Origin: Eucommia ulmoides
Lineage: Eukaryota; Streptophyta; Magnoliopsida; Garryales; Eucommiaceae
Length of the DNA stretch: 64,000 bases
Direction of reading: 5' to 3'
Assembly: GCA_016647705.1 (NCBI GenBank)
Contig: CM028336.1
Span: forward strand, 16,380,880 to 16,444,879
Below the pieces are notes generated by a model. It made no database searches. It saw only the letters and a list, made by a program, of their open reading frames with translations, and had not been told where the DNA came from. Below, piece by piece: positions 1 to 11,670 of the stretch. Made by a program: the position numbers and the translations under genes. Position 1 is the first letter of the stretch, and the number at the start of each line of letters is the position of its first letter.

Positions 1-2602
1 GGTTCACTCTGATTTATGGGGACCATCTCCCGTCCCTTCCCTCACCGGTGCTAGATATTTTTTATTGTTCATCGATGACTATTCTCGCTTCACATGGTTA
101 TACCTTTTGCATGCTAAATCTGAAGCAGCATCTTACTTTGTTAAGTTTAATTCAATGGTGATCAATCAATTTAATACTACAATCAAACATTTTCAATCTG
201 ATTGGGGTGGTGAATATCGCTCTATCAATCACCTTCTAATTAATCTTGGCATCAGTCATCGTTTGAGTTGCCCCTCTACGCCTGAACAAAATGGCCGTGT
301 TGAACGTAAAAATCGTCATGTTGTTGAAGTTGGTTTATCTCTTCTCGCCCAATCTTCCGTTCCTCACCATTTCTGGACTTATGCTTTCCAAACCGTCACC
401 TTTTTAATCAACCGTCTTCCTACCCCTCTTCTTGATCACTCCTCTCCATATCAAATTCTATATAAAAAATCACCCTCCTATTCTTATCTTCGTGTTTTTG
501 GCTGTGCTTGTTTTCCATTTCTCCGTCCCTTCAATTCCCATAAACTCCAATTTCGCTCTCATGAATGTGTCTTCCTTGGCTATAGCTCCCATCACAAAGG
601 CTATCTCTGTCTTCATCCTGTTACCGATCGCATTTATATTTCTCGTCACGTCATTTTCAATGAGTCCTCCTTTCCTTTTGCTACTTCCTCACCATCCTCT
701 TCTTCCACTTCTACTTCATCTGCCTCTTCTTTATCTTTAATCTCTCCATCTTCCTTACCTACTATCTCATCCTCCTCTTCAGATCCGTCCCCTTCTTCTT
801 CTCCTATCAGCCCTACTGAACCCCTCTCATCTTCCCCTCCCACTCCACAAACCGGAGCGCACACTTTAATTTCTTCCAGTTGTAGGCTTGAAGATGACCC
901 ACCTTCACTACCATGTCCTTTGGATCATAATGGATCCTCTGTTGTTCAGATTCATCAGCCTCCATCAACCACTAATTGTCATCCCATGGTGACTCGATCC
1001 AAACTCGGTATTTCAAGGCCCAGAATTTTGCTTACTACATCTTCCCCTGTTGTGGCTCCACTCTCTGAGCCTCGTACTTTTCACCAAGCTGCTAAACACA
1101 TCGAATGGCAACAAGCTATGCGCACTGAAATTAATGCGTTGATGCGCAATTCTACCTGGGAATTAGTACCTACACCATCTGGTCATCGTATCATTGGTTG
1201 CCGCTGGGTCTATCGTATTAAATTGAAATCTGATGGTTCAGTTGAACGGTATAAAGCCCGTCTCATCGCCAAAGGTTACGATCAAACCTATGGTCTTGAT
1301 TACTTTGAAACTTTTAGCCCCGTGGTTCGACCAACTACCATCCGTATTGTTCTCAGTATTGCCTTTTCTCAGCAGTGGTCAATTCGTCAATTGGACGTTC
1401 ATAATGCCTTTTTAAATGGAGACTTGGATGAACATGTTTTTATGTCACAACCTCCTGGTTTTGAGGACCCTACTCGTCCGGAAGCTGTTTGTAAGCTCAA
1501 AAAGGCCTTATATGGACTTAAACAAAGTCCACGTGCATGGTACTCCAAACTTAGCCAGGCCTTACTTCAATGGGGGTTCACGAGCTCGCACACTGACTCT
1601 TCTATGTTCGTTTGGCGACATTCTTCTGTGATTTTGATTACATTGGTTTATGTTGATGATATCCTTATCACTGGCAATGACTCATCCAAGATTCAGTCCC
1701 TTATTTCATATCTTGATAGCATGTTCTCCTTAAAAGATTTGGGTGACTTGTCCTTCTTCCTGGGTGTTCATGTTTCCCGGATTGACTCTACCCTACAGCT
1801 GTGTCAACGGAAATATATTGGGGATTTACTTGATCGTGCTCATATGTCAGATTGCAAGCCGATCTCCTCTCCTATGTCTTCCACTACTATTCTATCTCAA
1901 TATGATGGTGATCCACTACCTGATCCTACTGAATATCGCAGCTTGGTTGGTGCTTTACAGTATTGTACCATCACCAGACCGGATTTATGTTTTGCTGTTA
2001 ATAAGGTTTCTCAATTTATGCACAAGCCTACTTCCGTCCATCTTCAGGCCGTTAAACGCATTCTTCGGTATTTAAAAGGCACACCCACGTTTGGTATCAC
2101 CTTTTCTCCCTCTACGTCATTCGGCATTACTGCCTATACTGATGCTGACTGGGCCAGTTCCCCTGATGATCGACGTAGTACTGGTGGATACTGTTGTTTT
2201 GTTGGTTCCAATCTTGTGTCCTGGTCTGCCGCAAAGCAATCTGTTGTTTCTCGTTCTAGTGCTGAGTCTGAGTACCGTGCACTTTCTAATACTGCTGCTG
2301 AAGTGATTTGAATTGAAGCCTTACTACGTGAGCTTGCTCTTTCTTCTCCTTCTCCACCGGTATTGTTTTGTGATAATATTAGTGCTACTTATCTTGCTGC
2401 CAACCCGGTTATGCATGCCCGCACGAAACATATTGAAGTCGATTACCATTTTATCAGAGAACGGGTTGTTCGTGGATCGTTGCTCATTCGTTATATGCCT
2501 TCTGAAGATCAACTTGCTGATATCATGACCAAACCATTATCCAGTTCTCGGTTTCTTAGTCTCCGTCACAAACTGACAGTGCTTCACTGCCCTTCAGTTT
2601 GA
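1..2602 (+). pseudogene. Ty1/copia pol: integrase, reverse transcriptase, RNase H (5' cut by window edge, one stop)
   Basis: Long open frame from 65 to a TGA at 2309-2311, continuing in the same frame to 2602. Integrase catalytic residues are visible: D in FIDDYSRF, D in SDWGGEY, E in EQNGRVERKNRH. A Ser-rich linker follows. RT starts around NALMRNSTWELV and has the YVDD active site at 1649-1660. RNase H shows TDADW, SSAESEYRAL and TKHIEVDYHFIRE, ending with TKPLSSSRF. The stop falls where copia proteins have Trp, as in EVIW (TGG to TGA), splitting off the last ~95 residues. Otherwise the frame is intact, suggesting a young copy. Gag, protease and the 5' LTR are outside the window. Intergenic, 3' of the PP2A B'' gene. 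Confidence 0.95.
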
Positions 2603-2781
2603 GGGGGGAATATTGAGTATTGAGCATTTGCTTCTAGAATTTTCTCTTTCTAGAAATAGTTGGTTAGGCTTGTTATTCTTGTTGCTTGAGTTTGTTATCT
2701 GTTGTAACAACTTTCCCTCATTTTCCTATATATACTGATAATCTCCTGCTCAGTATTATTGAGCTGGAATTCATAACAATA
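2603..2781 (+). repeat. Polypurine tract and short 3' LTR of the copia element
   Basis: A G-rich purine run (about 2601-2610) directly follows the pol stop. The LTR then probably starts at TATTGAG (2611), has a TATA-like box near 2728, and may end near 2780. The exact end is not fixed because the 5' LTR is outside the window. Confidence 0.6.
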
Positions 2782-3540
2782 TTACCTTCAGCTTCTTCCA
2801 TTAAGATATTTACATAAATCAGCTAGGGTCATAATGATTGACAAAAGTCAAGAGAAAATATTCATTTATGGACTAAGGCGAAGTTTCACTTATTTTGAAC
2901 ATTTATTTTTAACGGGGAAGTCAAAATATTTTGACTATGTTAAGAACAATTAATGATCCAAGAATGTAGACTAATAGGATGGATATAAAAAAACTTCATG
3001 TTCATAGACATCATTTCATTCTTGGAATGTTATCTCTGCTTATAATATGTTTTTCAATATAGTTTCTCCATAAAGATTTGGAAAGAACTTCCTTAATATA
3101 AGGTAAAACGATCCATGACATAGATCAAATTATGTCTAATTTCTAAATATCAGTACATAGGGTTGGCGCAACAAATTGCTAATGAGGACTTAACCAATTC
3201 ATCATGAGATTTGTCTCTTAATGGTGTGAGTTCAAAAGACTCTGCTTAAGAGAGATACGATAAGTGAGATTCCATAAGTTTTCACAATTGGAAGTCTTAT
3301 GTATTTTGTGCTATGTACTAAGAATTGATACTAGACACGCTGTTAGATTGACTAGAGGAGATAAATTTCATTTAGACTAAGAGCATTGAATAGTAAGGAA
3401 ATATATCTTAAAGTACTTTAGAAGAATTAAGGATAATTTTTTGTGAAATGGAGAGTGAGAACATTAGATTAATAAATTTATGGTATCAAAATTTAAATTC
3501 GACGTGAATAATTGTTAGTCTTTTTTCAAGTAATTCTTAT
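2782..3540. other. AT-rich stretch, no gene seen
   Basis: No open frame or recognisable domain. It may be unreadable upstream sequence of the degenerate copia that follows. Confidence 0.5.
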
Positions 3541-4118
3541 ATCTTGATAGGTGAGGTCGTCAGTGGGAGAAATTATGGATAAAATCCAGAAGTTTAGATT
3601 CTACTACAGAGATCAAGTTTATAGCTACATCAGATGCAGATCCATGATATTCTTATTCCAGAATATTCTTATATCTTGGTAGGTGAGGTCATTAGTGGGA
3701 GAAGTTATGAATGAGATCCAAAACTTTAGATTCTACTATGAGGATCAAGTTCATAGCCGCATAAAATGCAGTTTCAAAGGTGTAAAGATTTAAAAGTTTG
3801 ATTATAGAAATTTGGTTCCAACCATTGAGTCATAATACCTTGGTATTATGACAATGATAGGGCTACAGCTCAAGCCAAGGAATCTTTGTCTCATCAATAT
3901 CTAAATACCAGGAGTGATGCTTTCATTTATTCACCGAAAGTCAATATATCTAAATAGAGAGTATACACAATGGATAAATATGACAGATCCACTATTTAAG
4001 GGCCTAACTTTACATCGATTAGCCAGACGAAATATTTAATACTTTACCAGATTTACAGCGGTTGACCAGATGAAGTATTTAATAATTCATCGAAATTTCT
4101 GTAGTGATAGTGGAATAT
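3541..4118 (+). pseudogene. Degenerate copia RNase H end with a 132-bp tandem duplication
   Basis: Broken frames still read DSTTEIKFIATSDA (copia RNase H motif) near 3590-3640 and, after a second copy, ATAQAKE...SHQ and TDPLFKGLT near 3860-4005, which correspond to the copia C-terminal block. The segment starting ATCTTGATAGGTGAGG (3541) is repeated at 3673 (ATCTTGGTAGGTGAGG), so part of the RNase H was duplicated in tandem. Many stops; no product expected. Confidence 0.6.
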
Positions 4119-5773
4119 TGTTGGAGATAAGCCATAAGGACAATCCTAGGCAATATTTTTTAATTATTATTTAATTCTATTAATATTACTGTTGACCTTA
4201 AATGTTGAGTAGAATGTCTAGCTATTTAATATGATTAAATAGGTGGAGACCAAAGATATTTGGTAACTCGATATTCTAAACTATTCCTAGTTGATATTTG
4301 ACTGTTGAAAAGGGTGTTCAACATTCTACGCTGGCTTAATCCGATGTTCTCTCTTTGAGAATGGTGAATGTTACTCCATTAGTATGAGATACTAGAACAT
4401 TTACAAGGGGACTTATCAAGTAGTAGTAAAAGACCGAATATAATCATCCTTAATATCTTACATAGTAATTTTACTTGAGCCAAAACAAGATATCTGAGAT
4501 GTGATGTATTCCGCTAAATTTTGTACTTGAGGTATAATATATTACATGTATAAGTTGTTATACTTTGACAACATGGAGTGTTGTTCTCTAACCATGGGCC
4601 TTCAAATAGATTTATTGGGCTTAGTGGGAACATACATGGTGATATATGGGTAAGCAAGAAGAGTTCTATCACTTTTAGTAAAAAGAAACGCGACCCATGT
4701 GGTTCGATTTAATATAAATCACCTAAGACTCCAACCAGAGAAGTGTGATGATTGGGATGGGATTCCAATCAAGTATGACAAAGAATTATGTTAGCAATCA
4801 AATACATATGATTGGACTAAGATTTTTTTTACTTAACTATATCCTGTTAGTCCTTTCGGGTACTTAAATAGAGAAATCATAGACGCATATAATACCTGAG
4901 GGGGTTCTCTTGATTAAATTCTTACCAAATAGACATGATTGTGCTAAGTGGTTAGATCTTACTCACATTCGGGGGAAATGCCTTAAGAGAAAACTTATTT
5001 TCTTCTGGAAGGACAAAATTGGAATTGTTTTAATTTTTATTGATTAATTGATTAGTAATTAATTAATCAATTGTTTTCACTATCCATTTTTTTGGTATGA
5101 ACCTACTGAAAGTCACACACAAATAGAGAATTGAAGTTAGAAGAGTCCGAGAAGAAGCAATGGGTAGTAATGTTGAACTTAAGAAGTTTAGGGGCAAAGT
5201 GAAATTAAAAAAAAAAAAAAAAGAGGTCCAGGGTTTTGAATCTTGGACTACATTTATAACGTGGCAGACCACATGATGGCCGGACCACTTTATGAATCAT
5301 CCAAAAAGTAAAAAAGGGTTCCCCCTCGTTCTCTTTGAGATCTTTCTGTCTGTAGGATTGTGTTTTCCTTTCTGCACCACTAGTTTGAATAATGTTTTCT
5401 CCTAGATTGAAGTCGGAGTTGCCTCAGATTCTTAGAATTATAAATAGTCTTAGAAATCTCAAGAAAACTCTTATTTCTAAGGTTCTCTATGTGTATATTT
5501 TTAGAGGTGGGACACGTGTGCCACTTCTAAGAGAATCAACCTCTTGCAACTGTTTTTGTAAGTGTTCAAACGCTCTCAGAAGAGCCTTCTCAGATCTCGT
5601 TTTGGGAACTACCGACTATGAGGCGGAAACACGGGGAAAAGGTATAACTTTAAAATACAATTTAATCGTTATGTTTTATTTATTGTTTCGTACTATCACA
5701 GATTGATTTAGGCTTAGAAAATTATTTGTGAAAGTTATTTTATTTTTAATTTTTTAATTTCGTTGCTTTCACA
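4119..5773 (+). repeat. Long LTR (about 1.65 kb), probably 3' LTR of the degenerate copia
   Basis: Starts TGTTGGAGATAAGCC, a typical copia LTR start, and runs to TTGCTTTCACA just before the next element. It follows the degenerate copia coding end directly. No second LTR is present for comparison, so the boundaries come from the terminal TG/CA and flanking context. Confidence 0.5.
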
Positions 5774-5780
5774 TAGAGAT

Positions 5781-6578
5781 TGATAAGGGTATTTTTCGGC
5801 GCCTCTGAGTTAGCACTTGGGACTCAGCCACGTGTCAACCCTCGCAATGATAGGGACGAATTCCAAAATTCACAACGTCACGCTGGAGTATACACCGACT
5901 ACGGCTCTTCCTTGGAATCTCATTTGCACCTAGGACGGAGCGAGAAGCCCTACAGGGACGTTCCGCTTTGAGCTCTGTGCCGTGCCATCAGCGATCAGTT
6001 GCAAGGACTCAGCCATTCACCTCGACCGGCTCTCTTTTTCACCTTGTTTCTTCTCTAGGACTTCACGGATCTCCGCGCTCCTTCACCAGGTCACTGCTGC
6101 AGGCCTAATCAAAGCCCGCGGGCTTCTCCAAATAGACCCAAAAGCCCAAGCCCAATGATTATCTCCTAAACGTCCCAGATTATCGGCTAAACACAGGGTT
6201 TCGACTAATTAATCGTGTTTAGGCCCGACTAATCATCTCCAACGCCTACATATATCAGGGGCTATGTAAGCTCGAGATACGCTTGAATACACTTACATTA
6301 TGCGCGAGTTCATTTGTTTAATTTATATATTCTGTATCTTTTCTCTATGAGCACTAATTACCAGGCCGGAGGGGTTTCACCAGGATAAACCTCGGTCTGA
6401 GCCTTTTGCAGGTACATTCCCTGAGGAGCAGGACCCTGGACATAGCAGGTCAGTCCTCCCAGGACCCAGCACAGCTCACGCGAGGACTTTTCAACCGACG
6501 ACTCCACCTCAGCAAGATGACCCACCTGTCATCCGACTAGACCATACTCGAGGTGTATACCAGTTTTATGCAACAACA
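5781..6578 (+). repeat. 5' LTR of the 4.75-kb element
   Basis: Begins TGATAAGGGTATTTT, ends ATGCAACAACA. A TATA-like box (CTACATATATCAGG, about 6246) precedes the R region. Pairs with 9731-10528. Confidence 0.9.
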
Positions 6579-6600
6579 GTTTGGCGCCGTCTATGGGAAC
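6579..6600 (+). promoter_or_regulatory. Primer binding site
   Basis: TTTGGCGCCGTCTATGGGAA follows the 5' LTR directly; the TGG start fits the CCA end of a tRNA. Similar primer sites are common in plant gypsy elements. Confidence 0.7.
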
Positions 6601-7320
6601 CGAGCAAAAATCCTTTTCCTGATCATTGCTCTCTACTCAGCTAAGTTTAAGTGATCACAAAGGTCCAGTTAGATAAACACAAAACAGAAAAACGAGAAGA
6701 CATGTTGAACAATCCAAGCGCATACCCCCTAGTTCCCACCAACGAGGTTAACTACCCCCCATGGTCAGGCAATACCATCAACTCTGCCACCTGGGGCTGC
6801 GGGACAGACCTCAGAAGCTGTGGATACATCTCGGGTTGAACTCCTTGAATGCCAAATGCAAGAGTTCAAGTTGTATGTACAGCTCTTCCTCACGTGCCTA
6901 CTGCTGACCCCCATCCAGGGAGAACCATCTCTCTAGACTACAGGGCCCGAGGAGTGACCCTAAGATAACGATGCTCGTGTGGAATCTTCAAATGGGCTTG
7001 TGCCCGAGGGCCGCTCTCCCTCTTGCCATACTGGGGCTACCGGCCTAGAAAGCCCTCCCGGACCACGTCAAGATCCCATTATCCACGAAGACATGATGTC
7101 AGGGACTGACTAAGGCTACCATTGGGCTCAACTTCCCAGCCACGTAGTAAGATCCTACCTGAGGGCCCGTTGTGGGTGGGGTGAGGCACCTACCCGCCAC
7201 CACGACATCCGAGTAGTGGCCAACTGTGAGCATACAACTCAAAGACGGAGACAAGCAGTCCTCCATCCTACCAGAGATGGAGACGAGCGCCCTCTAGCCT
7301 GTCTCCAACAACGGCATTCC

Positions 7321-7760
7321 GACAACCTGAGTCGTGGATGATTCTCCAGATCCGCATCCCGACTTCAACGTCATGAATGGTTCTCCACGGTTGCATTCCG
7401 ACCCCCTGAGTTGTATCTTGGCTCTCGGCGTCACGAGTGATTCTCCATGGTTACATTTTGACCCCCTGAGTCGTATCTTGGCTCTTGACGTCGAGAGTGA
7501 TTCTTCACGGCTACATTCCGACCCCCTGAGTCGTATATTGACTCTCAGCGTCGTGAGTGATTCTCCATGGTTGCATTCCGACCCCTTGAGTAGTATCTTG
7601 GCTCTCAGCGTCGCGAGTGATTCTCCACGGCTGGATTTCGACCCCCTGAGTCGTGTCCTGGCTCTCGGTATCATGAATGATTCTCCACGATCGTATTCCG
7701 AACCCGTGGGTCACAGATAATTCTCCACCCAACATCCCGATTCTCGGCATCGCGAGTAAC
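7321..7760 (+). repeat. 60-bp tandem minisatellite, about seven copies
   Basis: Units starting near TTCTCCACGG recur every 60 bases (7381, 7441, 7501, 7561, 7621, 7681), with flanking diverged units. Because 60 is divisible by three, open frames persist on both strands (for example 7334-7720 plus), giving 20-residue repeats like SDSPRLHSDPLSRILAL. No start context or known domain supports a real protein. Confidence 0.9.
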
Positions 7761-8796
7761 TCTCCACAAGCCTCATCCCGGCGCTTAGCGTCGAGGGTGA
7801 CAACTAGACCCTCTCCGGAAGTAAATAGTCTGTACCCGGGGATAGACCAAGGTCATCCCACCAAGGACGGGGGCATTGATCAGGTCTGATGGCCTGCAGC
7901 CAAGTACTTCTCCTTACCAGTCGACTATGAGTCTGACGTTCTAAAATGGAAGGTGCTCCTGCATGGACTAAATGGAGATAATTTGAAAGTGTTCTTGAAT
8001 GAGCCTAACTACGGAGAACTCCCCAAATGACCGGCCGCAGGGGTCCGACCACTGCGTTATACCCCTGCGGACTGAGAGGACCAGGCACACTGGGAAACAC
8101 TTCTCCTAAGTCCACGACACGATTTCCTTGCAATCAGCTCGTGTCCCGAACTGGGGGGGCTAGTAGTCCATGGCCTTGGGCAGAGACGAGAAATTTGTTT
8201 GGCAGAGGCGGTAACAAATCTCAACAAAATTTTCAAAATTTTACAACTCTAAAAACAAGATCAAGCAGAAATTGACTTGGCAAAAAACATCGGGAGAAAA
8301 GAGTCGACTCTGAAGTACCCTGTCTATGCCGCTCAAAAGCTTAAATGCTCACGTGTAAAAAAAAAAAATAAAAAAAAAATAGGAGTAAGCGAAAAACAGT
8401 CTGCAAAATCCCAAGTCTTGAAAAAGCGACTGTCCGAGCTCAATCCTCTTCGCCCTCGTTGTGAGGGGCGCCCGTACGAGGGAAAGTGGATTTAATCTCA
8501 CCCTCCTCAGGGGGCCCTCGTCAGCACTGACCGCCTCGGCGTCCTTGTGTATGGCATCATCTTGAGGTTCAACCTCAGTGCCTCGTAACCAGAACTACCA
8601 GGTGCGACGGATACCGTCTTGCCGTGCAACTCCTAGCCGACAGGGTTCAGTGACGACCTTCTCTAATAACATCGTCCAGGAGTGTCGTCCAGAAATTATA
8701 CCACATCTCCTCGGGCCGACATCATCTAATCTGGTTTCCCTATCCTACCGTGTTACCTCAGGTCAACTGGACGCAGGTGGGGGTCTATCCTAAATT

Positions 8797-8910
8797 CTCC
8801 CCTAAAAAAATAAAACAAAACAAAATAAAATAAAACCAAAGAAAAAAATTCTAAAAAAAAAAAAAAAAGTAATAATAATAATAAATTAATTAATTAATTA
8901 AAATTATAAG
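8797..8910. repeat. A-rich low-complexity tract
   Basis: Runs of A, AATA and TTAA steps between the gag-like part and the palindrome cluster of the LTR element. Confidence 0.8.
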
Positions 8911-8925
8911 GTGCCCTCCCCCCAT

Positions 8926-9052
8926 GCTGGCCCCAAGGGGGCCAGCGTCGTGCATTGGCCCCAAATTGGGGCCAGCCACCAGCTCCCAAGCTGGGCGCTG
9001 GTCTGACCAGCTCCCAAGCTGGGTGCTGGGCTGTCCCCAGTGCCCACTGGGG
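8926..9052. repeat. Cluster of five GC-rich short palindromes
   Basis: Consecutive inverted repeats: GCTGGCCCC/GGGGCCAGC (8926-8946), TGGCCCCAA/TTGGGGCCA (8956-8974), two related ones around CAGCTCCCAAGCTGGG (8978-9002 and 9005-9030), and CCCCAGTG/CACTGGGG (9035-9052). Arms are 8-9 bases with 1-3 base loops where measured. A sharp GC-rich block in AT-rich surroundings. Confidence 0.88.
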
Positions 9053-9137
9053 TTTCCCCTGTTCGTGGAGTGTCATCTTTACTTTTTCTCCACAGTAGAG
9101 GTCGGTCCGTGCTTAAGGCTTATTCACGGTAAACGTG

Positions 9138-9616
9138 TGTCGCCCTGAAATTTGAAAAAATTCGGGGTTGTCCTGCCGTGCTACCTGACCCCAGACCCCG
9201 CCATATGGGAGCGTATTTCAAATTAGCTCCTCTAAAAAAGTTCAACTCTGGAAAAATCGTCGCCGTGAAATCGAAAAAATTCGGGGCCACCTTGCCGTGC
9301 TACCTGACCCCGGACCCCGACGATATGGGAGCGTATTTCAAATTAGCTCCTCTAAAAAAATTCAACTCTTGAAAAATTGTCGCCATGAAATCGAAAAAAT
9401 TCAGGGTCGCCCTGTCGTGCTACCTGACCCTGGACCCCGGCGATGTGAGAGCGTATTTCAAATTAACTCCTTTAAAAAATTTCAATTCTTGAAAAATTGT
9501 CGTCCTAAAAATCAAAGAAATTCAGGACCGCCCTGTCATGCTACCTGACCCCGGACCCCGAATATGTGGAGGCCTATTTTGAATAAGCTTCTCAAGAAAA
9601 AACTAACTCTTGAAAA
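9138..9616 (+). repeat. 120-bp tandem array, four copies
   Basis: CTACCTGACCC recurs at about 9181, 9300, 9420 and 9540, each followed by a GGAGCGTATTTCAAATTA-like segment and preceded by a GTCGCC..AAAAAATTC segment. Copies 1-3 are close, copy 4 more diverged. It lies just before the polypurine tract of the LTR element. Confidence 0.88.
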
Positions 9617-9730
9617 CATGTCGATCAGAGGTGTTTCTCGATATCCAAAGTCTCCAGGACGCCCGTTTCAGCCAGGAATTGATATCCCTGATCGCCTCGC
9701 TCCCCTCGCCGCACAGGGCTAGGGGGCAAC

Positions 9731-10528
9731 TGATGAGGGTATTTTTGGATGCCTCTGAGTCAGCACTTGGGACTCAACCACGTGTCAACCCTCGCAATGA
9801 CGAGGACGAATTCCAAAATCCACAATGCCACGCTGGAGTATACACCGACTACGGCTCCTCCCTGGAATCTCATTTGCACCTAGAAAGGAGCGAGGAGCCC
9901 CACAGGGACGTGCCGCTTTGAGCTCTGTGCCGTGCCATCGGCGATCAGTTTCAAGGATTTAGCCATTCACCTCGACCGGCTCCCCTTTTCACCTTGTTTC
10001 TTCTTCAGGACTTCACGGATCTCCGCGCTACTTCACTAGCTCACCGCCGCAGGCCTGATAAAAGCCCGCGGGATTCTCCAAATAAACCCAAAAGCCCAAG
10101 CCCAATGATTATCTCCTAAACGTCCCAAATTATCGGCTAAACACAGGATTTCGACTAATTAATCGTGTTTAGGCCCGACTAATCATCTTCAACGCCTATA
10201 TATATCAAGGGCAATGTAAGCACGAGATACGCTTGAATACACTTACATTACACGCGAGTTCATTTGTTTACTTACTATATTCTGTACCTTTTTTCTCTGA
10301 GCACTGATTACCACGCCGGAGGGGCTTCACCGGGATAAACCCCGATCTGAGTCTTCTACAGGTACACTTCTTGAGGAGCAAGACCCTGGACATAGCAAGT
10401 CAGTCCTCCCAGGACCCAGCACAGCTCACGTGAGGACTTTTCAACCGACGACTCCACCTCAACAAAAGGACCCACCTGTCATCCGACTAGACCATACTCG
10501 AGATGTGTACCAGTTTTATGCACCAATA
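9731..10528 (+). repeat. 3' LTR of the 4.75-kb element
   Basis: Begins TGATGAGGGTATTTT, ends ATGCACCAATA. Same length as the 5' LTR with many scattered substitutions, so the insertion is not recent. Confidence 0.9.
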
Positions 10529-11525
10529 GATATAATTCCCTTTACCACATTCAAAATCCATGACCATAATTTATCAAACAACAACAAAAATAATGCAAAT
10601 AAAAATGTGCGTTGCAAATAACTTTCCTTTTGTCAAATAAGATTACTCAAATTCTCACATTCTAACCAACCTCACGACTAACAACACATCCTACGGTCCA
10701 TTGCTGACAAGACATCTAATAAATTCACAGAACCAGTAACTTAGGCTTTGATACTAAAAACCGTCACACCCACTTCAGGCCTCACACCAGAGGCAAGAGC
10801 AAAACCTCAACCAGACATCACCAATCAAATATTTATAATGTGAATCTCTCGACCAGACGTCACCAATTTAATATATATAACATGAATACATTATATAAAA
10901 GTCTTACAATAAACATAAACTTTCTAATTCACACATAAACCATACGCTACTTAGAGGAGCTCAACTATCATACCGAACACACATTTGGCCAGCAAAAACA
11001 CATTGAATATATTTGACAACTCTATTACAAAATCCCAAAAAAATCTAAACCTCCGTCCCAAAGACACTCTTTGAAACCAAACCATGCGCCAACCCTATTT
11101 AATACCAATAGTGGACAAATCCTAAACTCGATCACCTAGGATAAAATATTTTATCCGTGTACCTTCCTCTTAATATAAAAGTATTTTATAGATCAAGTAG
11201 ATAAATCCCTTTTACAATTAGAATATATCCACATATTGAACAATATAAAAATCTGACAAGTATAACAATGAGACAATTAAATTTAAATAGAAGATCATCC
11301 TCACTTTTATATAATAAAATACCACACGCATACTTGTATATGACCCATAGGATCATTTAACTCACAATCAAGAGTTATGATAATATTGTAACATGTACAA
11401 CTGTACAATCTAAGGTTATCATTGTCAGAATTATTAAATATCTCTAATGTTCATACGTGGTATATGCCACAATATCTCAATGATAATCAAGAACATATAT
11501 CACGCATCTTGCTGTCTAATTTATC
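10529..11525 (-). other. AT-rich region, possible minus-strand LTR-element remnant
   Basis: No gene. The reverse strand reads TAGTATCAAAGCC at 10756-10744, like the TGGTATCAGAGCC primer site, directly after GGTGTGACGG, which resembles a gypsy LTR end. An imperfect tandem of ACCAGACRTCACCAAT occurs near 10810-10890. The element's other boundary is not visible. Confidence 0.35.
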
Positions 11526-11670
11526 CAAATAAGAAAATTATAAAATTACACAATCAAATTCTTCGGTTAAAATAGTTACCTAAACATGAGATTTGAAAAT
11601 AACAGGATTTCGAAATTCTATCATTTTACAAATCCATTGGATTTGTCAAATCCTTTACCCAAACGCAACC
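11526..11670 (-). mobile_element. Truncated MITE, same family as 60846-61280
   Basis: About 145 bases closely match the end of the complete MITE at 60846-61280, from TATCCAAATAAG to the terminal ACCCAAACGCAACC. The other terminal repeat is missing. Confidence 0.75.

Larger units (their letters stand above)
5781..10528 (+). mobile_element. Complete non-autonomous LTR retrotransposon with 798-bp LTRs
   Basis: Two direct LTRs, 5781-6578 and 9731-10528, each 798 bases and clearly similar, flank 3.15 kb. A tRNA-like primer site TGGCGCCGTC begins at 6582 and a polypurine stretch AGGGGGCAAC sits at 9721-9730. Flanks GAGAT (5776-5780) and GATAT (10529-10533) look like a five-base target duplication with one change. 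The interior has only a short gag-like start (around 6700-6900) and no protease, RT, RNase H or integrase, so it must depend on another gypsy-type element (LARD-like). Instead it carries a 60-bp minisatellite, an A-rich tract, a cluster of palindromes and a 120-bp array. It inserted next to the end of the older copia LTR. Confidence 0.88.

Noticed and set aside
7321..7760. Regular 60-bp repeats as a CRISPR array
   Set aside because: Units are contiguous with no unique spacers, lie inside an LTR retrotransposon and the host is a plant.
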